Source of the DNA: WTFY01 sp026713925
GTDB taxonomy: Bacteria; Pseudomonadota; Gammaproteobacteria; UBA4575
NCBI GenBank assembly: GCA_963662355.1
Contig: OY759361.1
Coordinates: 620,001 to 684,000, forward strand
DNA length: 64,000 nucleotides
Reading direction: 5' to 3'
A program made the translations under genes and the position numbers. Shown piece after piece: positions 1 to 8,116 of this stretch (its first letter is position 1; each line of letters opens with the position of its first letter). The notes under the pieces were generated by a model. That model did not search any database and was not told the DNA's origin. It saw only the letters and a list, made by a program, of their open reading frames with translations.

Positions 1-26
1 CAGGCGGTGCAGGGATACAGGGTCAT
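1..26 (-). CDS. 5' end of a gene after fmt, probably rsmB (partial)
   Basis: An ATG on the minus strand at 26-24 lies 10 bases beyond the fmt stop, with a GAAGG Shine-Dalgarno about 7 bases before it, and opens a frame reading MTLYPCTA that runs off the window. In many gammaproteobacteria fmt is followed by rsmB, the 16S rRNA m5C967 methyltransferase, so position suggests that identity. Eight residues cannot prove it. Confidence 0.35.
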
Positions 27-36
27 AGCGGTGCCT

Positions 37-987
37 TCAGCTTTCCTGTGAGGCCCTGCTGAAGCATTCTCCTCGCAGGTCATGGGCATTGGTGAAATCA
101 CGCGCCGGGATGCATTTTCCGCCCGGCAGCTGCAGGGCCGCCACACCCAGCACGCCGTCTCCCGTGGCCACCTCGATGTCCGCCCGGGTGTCCAGGATCG
201 TGCCCGGGTCGTGCTCACTGTCCCCCGAGGCAAGCCTCGCCTCCCAGACACGCACCCTGCGCTCTCCCAGCCAGGTGCAGGCCACCGGCCAGTCATTGAA
301 TGCCCGGACCTTGCGTTCGATCTGCACGGCACTGTCGCGCCAGTCGATGTCCGCCTCGGATTTGTCGATCTTGTGTGCATAGGTGACATGCTCCAGGTCC
401 TGCGACTCGGGTTCAAACCCGTGTTCATCCAGCCCTTCGAGCACGCCGGCAATCTTCCCGGCGGCCATCCCCGCCAGGCGGTCATGCAGGGAGACGGCCG
501 TATCCCCGGCGCGGATCTCACAGGATTCACGAAGCAGTACCGGCCCGGCATCGAGCTCCTCAACCATGCGCATGATGCAGATCCCGCTGCGGCGGTCTCC
601 TGCCAGGATGGCGCGCTGGATCGGGGCGGCCCCCCGCCATCTCGGCAACAGCGAGGCATGGATATTGATACAGCCCAGTCTCGGGATGTCCAGGGCGGCA
701 CCGGGCAGCAGCAGGCCATAGGCACTGACCAGCATCACATCGGCGCCCAGCGTATCCAGACGACGGCATTCCCCTTCCCCGAAATGCCGGGGCTGAAAGA
801 CAGGAATGCCTTCCTGCAAGGCCACCTCCTTGACCGGGCCCGGGCGCACCGTGCGGCCCCGGCCTGCCGGGCGGTCCGGCCGGGTATAGACGCCCACCAC
901 CCGGTGGTCACTTGCAATCAGGGCCCGCAGGGCCGTGGCGGCAAATCCGGGGGTTCCTGCAAATACGACCCTAAGACCGGCGGACAC
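37..987 (-). CDS. fmt: Methionyl-tRNA formyltransferase
   Basis: This enzyme transfers a formyl group from 10-formyl-tetrahydrofolate to the amino group of Met-tRNA(fMet), making the initiator tRNA, in the cytoplasm. The 316-residue protein has the normal length. An N-terminal formyltransferase fold carries the family motif SLLPRWRGAAPI (112-123), and the catalytic Asn-His-Asp set appears as N108, H110 and D146 (ELDAGP). The C-terminal third matches the tRNA-binding OB-fold region. It lies 35 bases downstream of def on the same strand, the standard def-fmt operon, so the two enzymes that add and remove the formyl group are co-expressed. Confidence 0.97.
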   Translation of the reverse strand: MSAGLRVVFAGTPGFAATALRALIASDHRVVGVYTRPDRPAGRGRTVRPGPVKEVALQEGIPVFQPRHFGEGECRRLDTLGADVMLVSAYGLLLPGAALDIPRLGCINIHASLLPRWRGAAPIQRAILAGDRRSGICIMRMVEELDAGPVLLRESCEIRAGDTAVSLHDRLAGMAAGKIAGVLEGLDEHGFEPESQDLEHVTYAHKIDKSEADIDWRDSAVQIERKVRAFNDWPVACTWLGERRVRVWEARLASGDSEHDPGTILDTRADIEVATGDGVLGVAALQLPGGKCIPARDFTNAHDLRGECFSRASQES

Positions 988-1022
988 GGTATCTCGTACC
1001 AGCAGGATGCGGGGCGGGTACG

Positions 1023-1565
1023 CTAGCCCGCATGAGTGGGCCGGGGTTCGGGATCACTGGTTGCCTGCCCGGCTTTCTGCGCCTTGAGCAGCTTCTTTTC
1101 AATGCGTTGGCGCTTCAGGGGAGACAGGTAGTCGATGAACAGCTTCCCCTCCAGGTGATCGATTTCATGCTGGATGCACACGGCCAGCAGGCCCTCAGCC
1201 TCCAGCGATACGGCCTTGCCGTCCAGGTCCAGGGCTTCTACCCTGACTCTCTGGGCTCGCTGCACGATGGCAAATGTGTCCGGCACCGACAGGCACCCCT
1301 CCCGCATCTCCTCCTCGCCATCGCGCTCCACGATTTGCGGGTTGATCAGGCAGCGGGGTTCATTCCTGTCTTCCGAGACATCGATCACGGCAATCTGCTG
1401 CAGGATGTTGACCTGGGTGGCAGCCAGTCCGATGCCATGGGCTGCGTACATGGTCTCAAGCATGTCGCCTGCAATCTGGCGCAGTTTATCCCCCACGGCC
1501 TCGACCGGGCACGCCAGCCTGCGTAACCGGGGGTCAGGAAAGTGCAGAATTTCCAGTAATGCCAT
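1023..1565 (-). CDS. def: Peptide deformylase
   Basis: This metalloenzyme removes the N-formyl group from nascent proteins. All three class I motifs are present: GIGLAATQV (44-52), EGCLS (89-93, metal ligand C91) and HEIDH (133-137, metal ligands H133 and H137, catalytic E134). The length of 180 residues is usual, and the MALLEILHFPD start aligns with the family. No good Shine-Dalgarno precedes this ATG. Instead an AGGAGG, part of a small hairpin at 1622-1643, precedes an out-of-frame ATG at 1615, so def translation may be coupled or weak. The expected upstream neighbours (LysM protein, dprA) are replaced by outer-membrane protein genes. Confidence 0.97.
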   Translation of the reverse strand: MALLEILHFPDPRLRRLACPVEAVGDKLRQIAGDMLETMYAAHGIGLAATQVNILQQIAVIDVSEDRNEPRCLINPQIVERDGEEEMREGCLSVPDTFAIVQRAQRVRVEALDLDGKAVSLEAEGLLAVCIQHEIDHLEGKLFIDYLSPLKRQRIEKKLLKAQKAGQATSDPEPRPTHAG

Positions 1566-1853
1566 GGTGCTACCAATACGTTATGCGGATACCCTGGTAT
1601 GACCGCGTGACTCATGATCCTGGACCTCCTGGTGAAGGAGGCCAGTACCCGGGAATTCTAGCAAAAATTCAATTGCGGCAACATATTGCATGCCGGCCCG
1701 ACGGGCACCCGACCACCGGTGCAGGCACATGCCAGGGGAGGCGCATCGGTGCGCGATGGCTGGCGGGGCGCAGGCACCGGGGCCATTGTGGAGCCGGTTG
1801 AACCCGCCGGGAGGATTCAACCGGAAGTCCATGCTGTTGCCGGGTGTACCCGC

Positions 1854-2837
1854 CTAGAACGCGTACTTGAGGTTCATGCTGACGGCAAACATTTCAATAT
1901 CGTCGATCTTCATGCTACCGCTCACATGCTCCCGGTCGCCTCCGCCCGCCTGCTCCGGCGTGCGCAGGTAGGGTGGATGACCACGCAACGGATCCCATAC
2001 GACCCCACCGTCCTTGAAGGAGTCATAATCGACCCAGCGACCCTTGACCCCCAGCATCAGCGACTCGTTCAGCTCGTAGTCCACCCCGAACATGATCTGG
2101 TACCCGAACAGCGTGTCGTCCAGCTCCTTGTCTGCAAAGCTGGCCGTACTGGCAAGATTCGCCTGAATCTCTGCTGCATTGGGCAAGGCCTGTCCCCCAT
2201 CCGGGGCATTCCCAGTGGTGATTCTGGCCGCATCATCGTTTCTCGCCCACACGCTGCCATATTCCACTTCGGTAAACCCGAAACCGACGCCCACGCCTAC
2301 ATACGGCGTAAACTTGCTGTCATTGGCGAAATCCATGTACACATTGGCAAACAGGTTGTGCGAAGTCATGTCGCCGACCCGGTCTATGGTCCTGACCAGT
2401 TCCTGCTCAAGCTTGTCGCCGCTTTCCCCCGAGGCGCTGTACACATCGGAATCCTCGTCATAGCCGGTATCGCGGTAGAAGTATTCAAGTTCTACACGGA
2501 AGCGGGAGTCCTGCATACGGTAGCCGATGGCCGTACCGAGCAAAATGCCCTCGTCAGAACTGATGCTGTTGTTCCAGTCACCGGTCGCGCCCCGGTTCGG
2601 GCCGGTACAGTTGTAGCCCTCGTAGCCCGGTGTCTGAGTAACGGTTGCATACATGGGATTGATGTATCCGTCGCACACACTGGCCCGGTCATTACTGGAT
2701 CCGGTCGTATCCAGCGACTCGCCGAAATTTATGCCCAGCTCGCCGCTGACATAGAACCCTTCGGCATGCACCGGAATCGTGATCGAGAATAGGGTAAAGA
2801 TGCCGATCAAGGCTGCAAATGAAAAATACCTGTTCAT
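1854..2837 (-). CDS. Outer-membrane beta-barrel protein, tandem paralogue A
   Basis: The 327-residue protein begins with a signal peptide (residues 1-25, cleavage after VHA) followed by alternating amphipathic strands and ends in an aromatic residue (NLKYAF), as beta-barrel outer-membrane proteins do. The conserved core (FYVSGELG, SKFTPYVGVGVGFGF, DDTLFGYQIMFGVDYEL) resembles the P44/Msp2-type porin and surface-antigen family. The start chosen is the ATG at 2837, which has a run of G's as Shine-Dalgarno and directly precedes the signal peptide; longer frames add a non-signal extension. It is paralogous to the next gene upstream. Long polar insertions between the conserved strands are likely surface loops. 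Substrate or ligand is unknown. Confidence 0.85.
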   Translation of the reverse strand: MNRYFSFAALIGIFTLFSITIPVHAEGFYVSGELGINFGESLDTTGSSNDRASVCDGYINPMYATVTQTPGYEGYNCTGPNRGATGDWNNSISSDEGILLGTAIGYRMQDSRFRVELEYFYRDTGYDEDSDVYSASGESGDKLEQELVRTIDRVGDMTSHNLFANVYMDFANDSKFTPYVGVGVGFGFTEVEYGSVWARNDDAARITTGNAPDGGQALPNAAEIQANLASTASFADKELDDTLFGYQIMFGVDYELNESLMLGVKGRWVDYDSFKDGGVVWDPLRGHPPYLRTPEQAGGGDREHVSGSMKIDDIEMFAVSMNLKYAF

Positions 2838-3139
2838 GTTCACACCCCCTTTTAGCTTCTGCAATGTTAAGGCTGTAAACCGACCCCGCGCAGCACCGAA
2901 AAAACCTGCACAAGATCGAAATCCTTGGCCCCTCCCTGAGCAGGCACGCCAACTGCCCACTGGGCAGGATGTGCCCCTGCAACAGTCCTAGAAGCTGTAT
3001 TTTTCCCGTCAGCATACACCGCCCGGGACGCTGCGTACAGGCACTCCATGGTCCGACGATGCATGGCCCACACCCCGGGCATCCGGCGGATGCCCGGGCT
3101 TGAATATCGCCAGGTGTCCTGATCCGGTGGCCGTTGCGC
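2838..3139. other. Spacer between the two outer-membrane protein genes
   Basis: These 302 bases separate the tandem barrel genes and must hold the promoter or leader of paralogue A. I found no convincing gene, strong hairpin or clear -35/-10 pair. A G-rich Shine-Dalgarno lies just before the ATG at 2837. Confidence 0.4.
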
Positions 3140-4057
3140 CTAGAACAGGTACTTGAGGTTCATGCTGACCCCAAACATCTCGATATCATCGACCTTTAAT
3201 TTATATTCCACAGGCTCACTGCCGTCCAGGCGAAGATTGGACGGGTGGCTGCGCAGGCTATTGTAGTCGCTGCCATCCTTGAAGGAGCCGAAGCTGACCC
3301 AGCGGCCCTTGACCCCGAGCAGCAGCGATTCCGTGAGTGCATAGTCCACGCCGGCCATCACCTGGTACCCGAACAAGGTGTCGTCCAGCTCCTTGTCCGA
3401 AATAGTAGCCGTGCCGGCCAGTCTACTCCTTACATCGGGCAGGGTATCCGGCACGGTAAAGATAGTATTCGGATCAAGTCTTCTTTGAGCCACGAGGCCA
3501 AAGTCCATATCGGTAAACCCGAAACCGACGCCCATGCCTACATACGGCGTAAACTTACTGTCATTGGCGAAATCCATGTACACATTGGCAAACAGGTTGT
3601 GCGAGATGAGACTGTCGATACGCTCTGCCACAACCAGGAGTTCATTATTGATTTTTTCAACGGTCTGCGGGTCCGCGCCAAAGTCGATCGTGGAGGTCTC
3701 CTCATAGCCGGTATCGCGGTAGAAGTATTCAAGTTCTACGCGGAAACGGGAATCCTCGAAGCGGTAGCCGATAGCCGCACCAAACAGAATGCCCTCATCG
3801 GAACCAAAGCTGTTCTCCCATGCATCGCCCCCCGTACGCGGCTCAGTACACCTCGCAATCATCCTGTAGCCCGGATTGAGATACTCGTCGCATACACTTC
3901 CACGATCGTTGTCAACCCCTTTAGAATCCAGTGATTCACCGAAGTTCATGCCCAGCTCGCCGCTGACATAAAACCCCGATTCAGCCTGCACGGGAACCGC
4001 CACCAGGAATGCGATGAAAACAGCGGTAAGCGCTGTTAGTGAAAAAGATCTGTTCAT
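3140..4057 (-). CDS. Outer-membrane beta-barrel protein, tandem paralogue B
   Basis: This 305-residue paralogue of the neighbouring barrel protein has a signal peptide (1-25, cleavage after VQA), the same opening strand FYVSGELGMNFGESLDS, the shared core SKFTPYVGMGVGFGF, and a terminal NLKYLF. The ATG at 4057 was chosen because it has a GGGGG Shine-Dalgarno and starts the signal peptide. Segments coding for barrel strands are nearly identical in DNA between the two genes (for example 2305-2362 against 3537-3594), while loop segments differ completely in sequence and length. That pattern suggests recent duplication or gene conversion plus selection on exposed loops. Function beyond an outer-membrane barrel is not known. 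Confidence 0.85.
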   Translation of the reverse strand: MNRSFSLTALTAVFIAFLVAVPVQAESGFYVSGELGMNFGESLDSKGVDNDRGSVCDEYLNPGYRMIARCTEPRTGGDAWENSFGSDEGILFGAAIGYRFEDSRFRVELEYFYRDTGYEETSTIDFGADPQTVEKINNELLVVAERIDSLISHNLFANVYMDFANDSKFTPYVGMGVGFGFTDMDFGLVAQRRLDPNTIFTVPDTLPDVRSRLAGTATISDKELDDTLFGYQVMAGVDYALTESLLLGVKGRWVSFGSFKDGSDYNSLRSHPSNLRLDGSEPVEYKLKVDDIEMFGVSMNLKYLF

Positions 4058-4389
4058 GCCCTCATACCCCCTTCTTTTTGTGCCTGAACCTTTCAGAACG
4101 GCATCGTGAATTCTCGAGAGACTTGAGCATGCAGGAAGCGAGGTTTGGTAGTCAACACCCATGATTCCACCGGACAGGATGGACCGGGCATTCACGTGGA
4201 CCGTGCCCACCGGCATCCGACGGATGCCTGCCGCGAGTACCGCCAGATTTGCTGATCCGGAGCCGTTCCGTCTGGAACTTGTCCGTTCAGGTTCAGGCTG
4301 CAGCCGAAGCCGCACGTATGGCCGCTGAGGCGGCATGAAGTACGCAGTGAACACCTTTGCGGGCAGCAGCATGCCTTATGCTCAAGCAA

Positions 4390-4556
4390 AGGATGGAACG
4401 TTTCCTGCGGATGCGCTCAATACCTTACAGGGCACGGCCACGTATGATGGTTCTGCAACCGGGCTTTATGCGAGAAAAGATCCAACTGCAGTGGACGGAG
4501 CTGTGGTTGGTATACCAGCAGAAACTGGACAGTTTTCGGCCAATGTAGAACTGACG
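4390..4556 (+). pseudogene. Remnant of a secreted repeat-domain protein
   Basis: An open stretch encodes roughly 55 residues around ADALNTLQGTATYDGSATG and ending GQFSANVELT. This looks like a single domain of the glycine- and alanine-rich type (GxATYxGxAxGxY ... GxFxAxxxLT) found in large secreted or surface proteins. It has no ribosome-binding site, and after ANVELT the frame continues into unrelated sequence. I read it as a decayed fragment rather than a gene. The family resemblance is from memory. The rest of the 4058-4674 spacer shows no further coding signal. Confidence 0.35.
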
Positions 4557-4674
4557 CTTCTGGTACGGCACTTTTCTAAGTTGTGTGGGCCGTGTCCTTT
4601 ACTTGTTGAGTTTGCTACTATTCAAGTATCCCACAGATCGGCGGCCCACATAGCACCTACAATACACCGTTCAA

Positions 4675-4842
4675 ATGGATATATTCTTTCTCACTCTAAT
4701 CACGATTGTAGGCATTATGGGTGTCTTGCTGATTATCTACCTGATCAACCCTAACATGTTTATCTTTATCAAATGGATTTGGGAATCCGACATCTTGTAC
4801 AAGACTACGAAAAAACATCCCAAACTACGCAGGAAGCACTGA
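4675..4842 (+). CDS. Possible small single-span membrane protein (55 aa)
   Basis: The frame ATG 4675 to TGA 4842 encodes 55 residues: a very hydrophobic segment (residues 4-36, rich in Ile, Leu, Phe and Val, with a central N-P) followed by a basic tail ending KLRRKH. This is the layout of a small inner-membrane protein with a positive cytoplasmic end. The sequence is far more AT-rich than the neighbouring genes. No Shine-Dalgarno is visible, which is the main argument against it. I do not recognise a family. Confidence 0.35.
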   Translation: MDIFFLTLITIVGIMGVLLIIYLINPNMFIFIKWIWESDILYKTTKKHPKLRRKH

Positions 4843-5188
4843 TTCAAACACTGTATGCCCTACTGGGAACGCCTGCTGTAAATCCCTGTTTAACTGTCAA
4901 CTTAAGTACATAATTCCCAGACTTTTCCATGTGGCATCCCCCTGCCTGTCCCTTCAGACCCGCCCGTATTCCCGGTTTCTGACCGGCAAACCGGGCATCA
5001 AACAAAGCTGTTTCAACCCGTCAAAAAAACACCGGGGGTGCGGACAGTTCGCGATAATTTTGCAAAAAATATTTACAAAAGCCTCATAACGGCGTATTAG
5101 TTTGCCGCCGATACTCCTGTTCACACTACCAAAAAGGATTGACTGGCTTTCAACATCCGGCGCGGAATGTACCCGGCCTTCTCGTTTT
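4843..5188. other. Spacer upstream of topA
   Basis: This AT-richer stretch lies between the possible small protein and topA and should carry the topA promoter. A 7-base inverted repeat (CTGGGAA near 4863 and TTCCCAG near 4914) is too far apart to be a terminator. I see no gene and no unambiguous promoter. Confidence 0.35.
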
Positions 5189-7537
5189 ATGAGCAACAAC
5201 CTGGTTATCGTCGAATCCCCTGCCAAGGCCCGCACCCTGGAGAAATACCTGGGCAGCGGTTTTGCCGTGCTGGCCTCCTACGGGCATGTGCGGGACCTGG
5301 TGCCCAAGGACGGCGCGGTGGACCCGGAGCATGATTTCGCCATGCGCTACGAGGTGATCGGGAAAAACAAGAAACACGTATCCGCCATCACCCGGGCCCT
5401 GAAAACTTCCACCGCCCTGTATCTTGCCACTGACCCGGATCGTGAAGGCGAGGCCATCTCCTGGCACCTGTATGAGCTGCTCAAGGAGCAGGGCGTGCTG
5501 GACGGCAAGGAGGTGCACCGGGTGGTGTTCCATGAAATCACCCGGCGCGCCGTGAACGATGCCATCGCGCACCCGCGCACCCTGTCCAATGCGCTGGTCA
5601 ACGCCCAGCAGGCCCGCCGTGCCATGGATTACCTGGTGGGCTTCAACCTCTCCCCGCTTTTGTGGAAGAAGATCAAGCCAGGCCTCTCGGCGGGACGCGT
5701 GCAAAGCCCTGCCTTGCGCCTGATCTGTGAACGTGAGGAGGAAATCGAGAAATTCGTGCCCCGCGAATACTGGACCCTCGAAGCGGACTGCGAAAAGGAC
5801 CGCCAGGCGTTTATGGCCAAGCTGCATGCCTATCAGCACAAGAAACTCAGGCAGTTCGACATCGACAACGAACGCGATGCCACGGCCATGCGCCAGGACC
5901 TGGCACAGCATGCCCGGGACCGGCTCACGGTCGAGTCGGTAGAGAAAAAGGAGCGTACCCGCAATCCTGCCCCCCCGTTCACGACCTCCACCCTGCAGCA
6001 GGAGGCCGTGCGCAAGCTGCGATTCTCCGCATCGAAAGCCATGCGGGTCGCGCAGCAGCTGTACGAAGGCATCGACCTCGGGGACGGTCCGGTTGGACTG
6101 ATCACCTACATGCGCACGGACTCCGTGGTGCTTGCGCGTGAAGCGGTTGCGGAGTTGCGCGAGTTCATCGCCGGGCAGTACGGGCCAGGCGATCTGCCCG
6201 ACAAGCCCAGGGTGTACCGGACCAAATCCAAAAATGCACAGGAAGCACATGAAGCGATCCGCCCCACGTCCTGCAAGCGCACGCCCGAGCAGGTCAAAAG
6301 ATTCCTGAACCCGGACCAGCTCCGGCTGTACAGCCTGATCTGGAAACGCGCCGTGGCCTGCCAGATGATTCACGCGACCCTGAGCCTGGTGGCTGCAGAA
6401 CTTGGCTGCGGGGAAGGCAACACCTTTCGTGCGACCGGATCATCGATCAAGAACCCGGGCTTTATCAAGGTCTACCAGGAGGGGCTGGACGATACCGCAA
6501 AAGGTGCGGACGAGCGCATGCTGCCATCCCTGGAGGTTGGCGAGACCGTTGCACTGAACGCCATCCGGGCCGAACAGCATTTCACCGAGCCGCCACCGCG
6601 TTTCACGGAGGCGACCCTGGTCAAGACCCTGGAAGAATTCGGCATCGGCCGCCCGTCCACCTATGCGAGCATTATCTCGACCCTGCAAAGCCGTGAATAC
6701 GCCGAGACCGACAAGCGGCGGTTCACGCCCACCGACATGGGCCGGCTGGTCAACGGGTTCCTGACCCAGCATTTCACGCAGTACGTCGATTACGATTTCA
6801 CCGCGCACCTGGAAGACGACCTGGACGAGATCGCGCGCGGCGAAAAGGACTGGGTGCCGGTGCTGCATGCATTCTGGGAACCGTTCAGCACACGGGTCAT
6901 CGAAAAGGAACAGACCGTCAGCCGGGAAGAGGCCGTACAGGCCCGCGAACTCGGGGCCGACCCCGGGTCCGGCAAGCCGGTCAGCGTGCGTATGGGCCGC
7001 TACGGGCCGTTCGTGCAGATCGGCACCCGGGATGACCCGGAAAAGCCCCGGTTTGCCGGACTGCTCCCCGGGCAGAAGATCACGAAGATTACGCTGCAGG
7101 AGGCCCTCGAACTGTTCAAGCTGCCACGCCCCCTCGGCGAGACCGAGCAGGGGGAACCGGTGCAGGCCGGCATCGGGCGCTACGGCCCGTACATCAAATA
7201 CGGAGGAAAGTATCTCTCCATCCAGAACGACGACCCGCATACCATCAGCCTGGACCGCGCCCTGGAACTGGTGGCCGAGCACCGCCTCAAGGAGGCCAGC
7301 CGGGTGATCAAGGATTTCGCGGAACAGGGTATCCAGGTCCTGAACGGGCGCTACGGCCCGTACATCACCGATGGCCACAAGAACGCGAAGATCCCGAAAG
7401 ACCAGGAACCTTCGGAGCTCACCCTGGAGCAGTGCGAGACCCTGATTGCCGCGGCGCCCCTGAAGAAGAAGGGGGCCAGGAAAAAAGCCAAGGGAGCCCG
7501 GCGCAAGGCACCCGGAAAACGGGCGCCAAGCAAATAG
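5189..7537 (+). CDS. topA: DNA topoisomerase I
   Basis: This type IA topoisomerase relaxes negative supercoils by transient single-strand cleavage. The TOPRIM domain starts immediately (VIVESPAKARTLEKYLG), and the catalytic tyrosine is Y307 in ITYMRTDS. The 782-residue start at MSNNLV was chosen because the TOPRIM strand begins there; an upstream in-frame ATG at 5102 adds unrelated residues. Instead of cysteine zinc ribbons, the C-terminal part has three copies of a GRYGP[FY] repeat (around 7000, 7180 and 7350) and a lysine/arginine-rich tail. This is the C-terminal-repeat form of TopA. tsaC follows within 16 bases. Confidence 0.96.
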   Translation: MSNNLVIVESPAKARTLEKYLGSGFAVLASYGHVRDLVPKDGAVDPEHDFAMRYEVIGKNKKHVSAITRALKTSTALYLATDPDREGEAISWHLYELLKEQGVLDGKEVHRVVFHEITRRAVNDAIAHPRTLSNALVNAQQARRAMDYLVGFNLSPLLWKKIKPGLSAGRVQSPALRLICEREEEIEKFVPREYWTLEADCEKDRQAFMAKLHAYQHKKLRQFDIDNERDATAMRQDLAQHARDRLTVESVEKKERTRNPAPPFTTSTLQQEAVRKLRFSASKAMRVAQQLYEGIDLGDGPVGLITYMRTDSVVLAREAVAELREFIAGQYGPGDLPDKPRVYRTKSKNAQEAHEAIRPTSCKRTPEQVKRFLNPDQLRLYSLIWKRAVACQMIHATLSLVAAELGCGEGNTFRATGSSIKNPGFIKVYQEGLDDTAKGADERMLPSLEVGETVALNAIRAEQHFTEPPPRFTEATLVKTLEEFGIGRPSTYASIISTLQSREYAETDKRRFTPTDMGRLVNGFLTQHFTQYVDYDFTAHLEDDLDEIARGEKDWVPVLHAFWEPFSTRVIEKEQTVSREEAVQARELGADPGSGKPVSVRMGRYGPFVQIGTRDDPEKPRFAGLLPGQKITKITLQEALELFKLPRPLGETEQGEPVQAGIGRYGPYIKYGGKYLSIQNDDPHTISLDRALELVAEHRLKEASRVIKDFAEQGIQVLNGRYGPYITDGHKNAKIPKDQEPSELTLEQCETLIAAAPLKKKGARKKAKGARRKAPGKRAPSK

Positions 7538-7552
7538 CCCTTGTGCCGAGCC

Positions 7553-8116
7553 GTGCTGACCCACAGACTCCAGCAAGCTGCAACGGTTGTCGAGCGAGGT
7601 GGTATCATTGCCTATTCAACGGACACCGTGCTGGGGCTGGGCTGTGACCCGCACAACCGGGATGCCGTCGAGAAAATCCTGTGGCTCAAGGGCCGCAGCG
7701 TGGACAAGGGGCTGATCCTTCTGACCGAAAATCTCGAAACGCTGCAGCAGATTGCAGGACCGCTTGGTGCGGCCCAGCGCCAGCAGGTCAATGCATCCCT
7801 GGCGGGCCCTCCCACCACCTGGGTGGTGCCTGCCCAGGGCACGGTGCCGGCCTGGATTACCGGTGCGAACGACAGCGTGGCCGTGCGCATCCCGCAACAC
7901 CCTGTAGCAAGCGGACTCTGCGCGCGGGCAGGGGACCTGGTCTCCACCAGCGCGAACGTCTCAGGCTATCCCACTGCCACCCGTGCCCGCCAGCTCCGTG
8001 ACTGGTTCGGGCCGCATCTGGACTACGTGATTCTGGGTCCTGCCGGAACCGGCGCACCCAGCGAAGTCCGCGATCTGATGGGCACAAACGTGCACCGCCA
8101 CGGGCCTGGATCATGA
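7553..8116 (+). CDS. tsaC: Threonylcarbamoyl-AMP synthase
   Basis: A Sua5/YciO/YrdC-fold enzyme that makes threonylcarbamoyl-AMP from threonine, bicarbonate and ATP, the first step of t6A37 modification of tRNAs reading ANN codons. The protein carries the nucleotide-pocket segment IAYSTDTVLGLGCDP near the N-terminus and the signature VSTSANVSG near residue 145. About 187 residues matches the short TsaC form without the Sua5 extension. The start is uncertain: GTG at 7553 gives an N-terminus of family length, and TTG at 7541 is the alternative; neither has a clear Shine-Dalgarno. It sits between topA and hemF, and its TGA overlaps the hemF ATG by four bases, so translation is coupled. Confidence 0.93.
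   Translation: MLTHRLQQAATVVERGGIIAYSTDTVLGLGCDPHNRDAVEKILWLKGRSVDKGLILLTENLETLQQIAGPLGAAQRQQVNASLAGPPTTWVVPAQGTVPAWITGANDSVAVRIPQHPVASGLCARAGDLVSTSANVSGYPTATRARQLRDWFGPHLDYVILGPAGTGAPSEVRDLMGTNVHRHGPGS

Noticed and set aside
82..1026. Long plus-strand frame over fmt
   Set aside because: It is the antisense of fmt in high-GC DNA, with no ribosome-binding site or family motif. Similar antisense frames over topA, the Mo enzyme, ubiA/bioB, bioF and yidC were discarded for the same reason.
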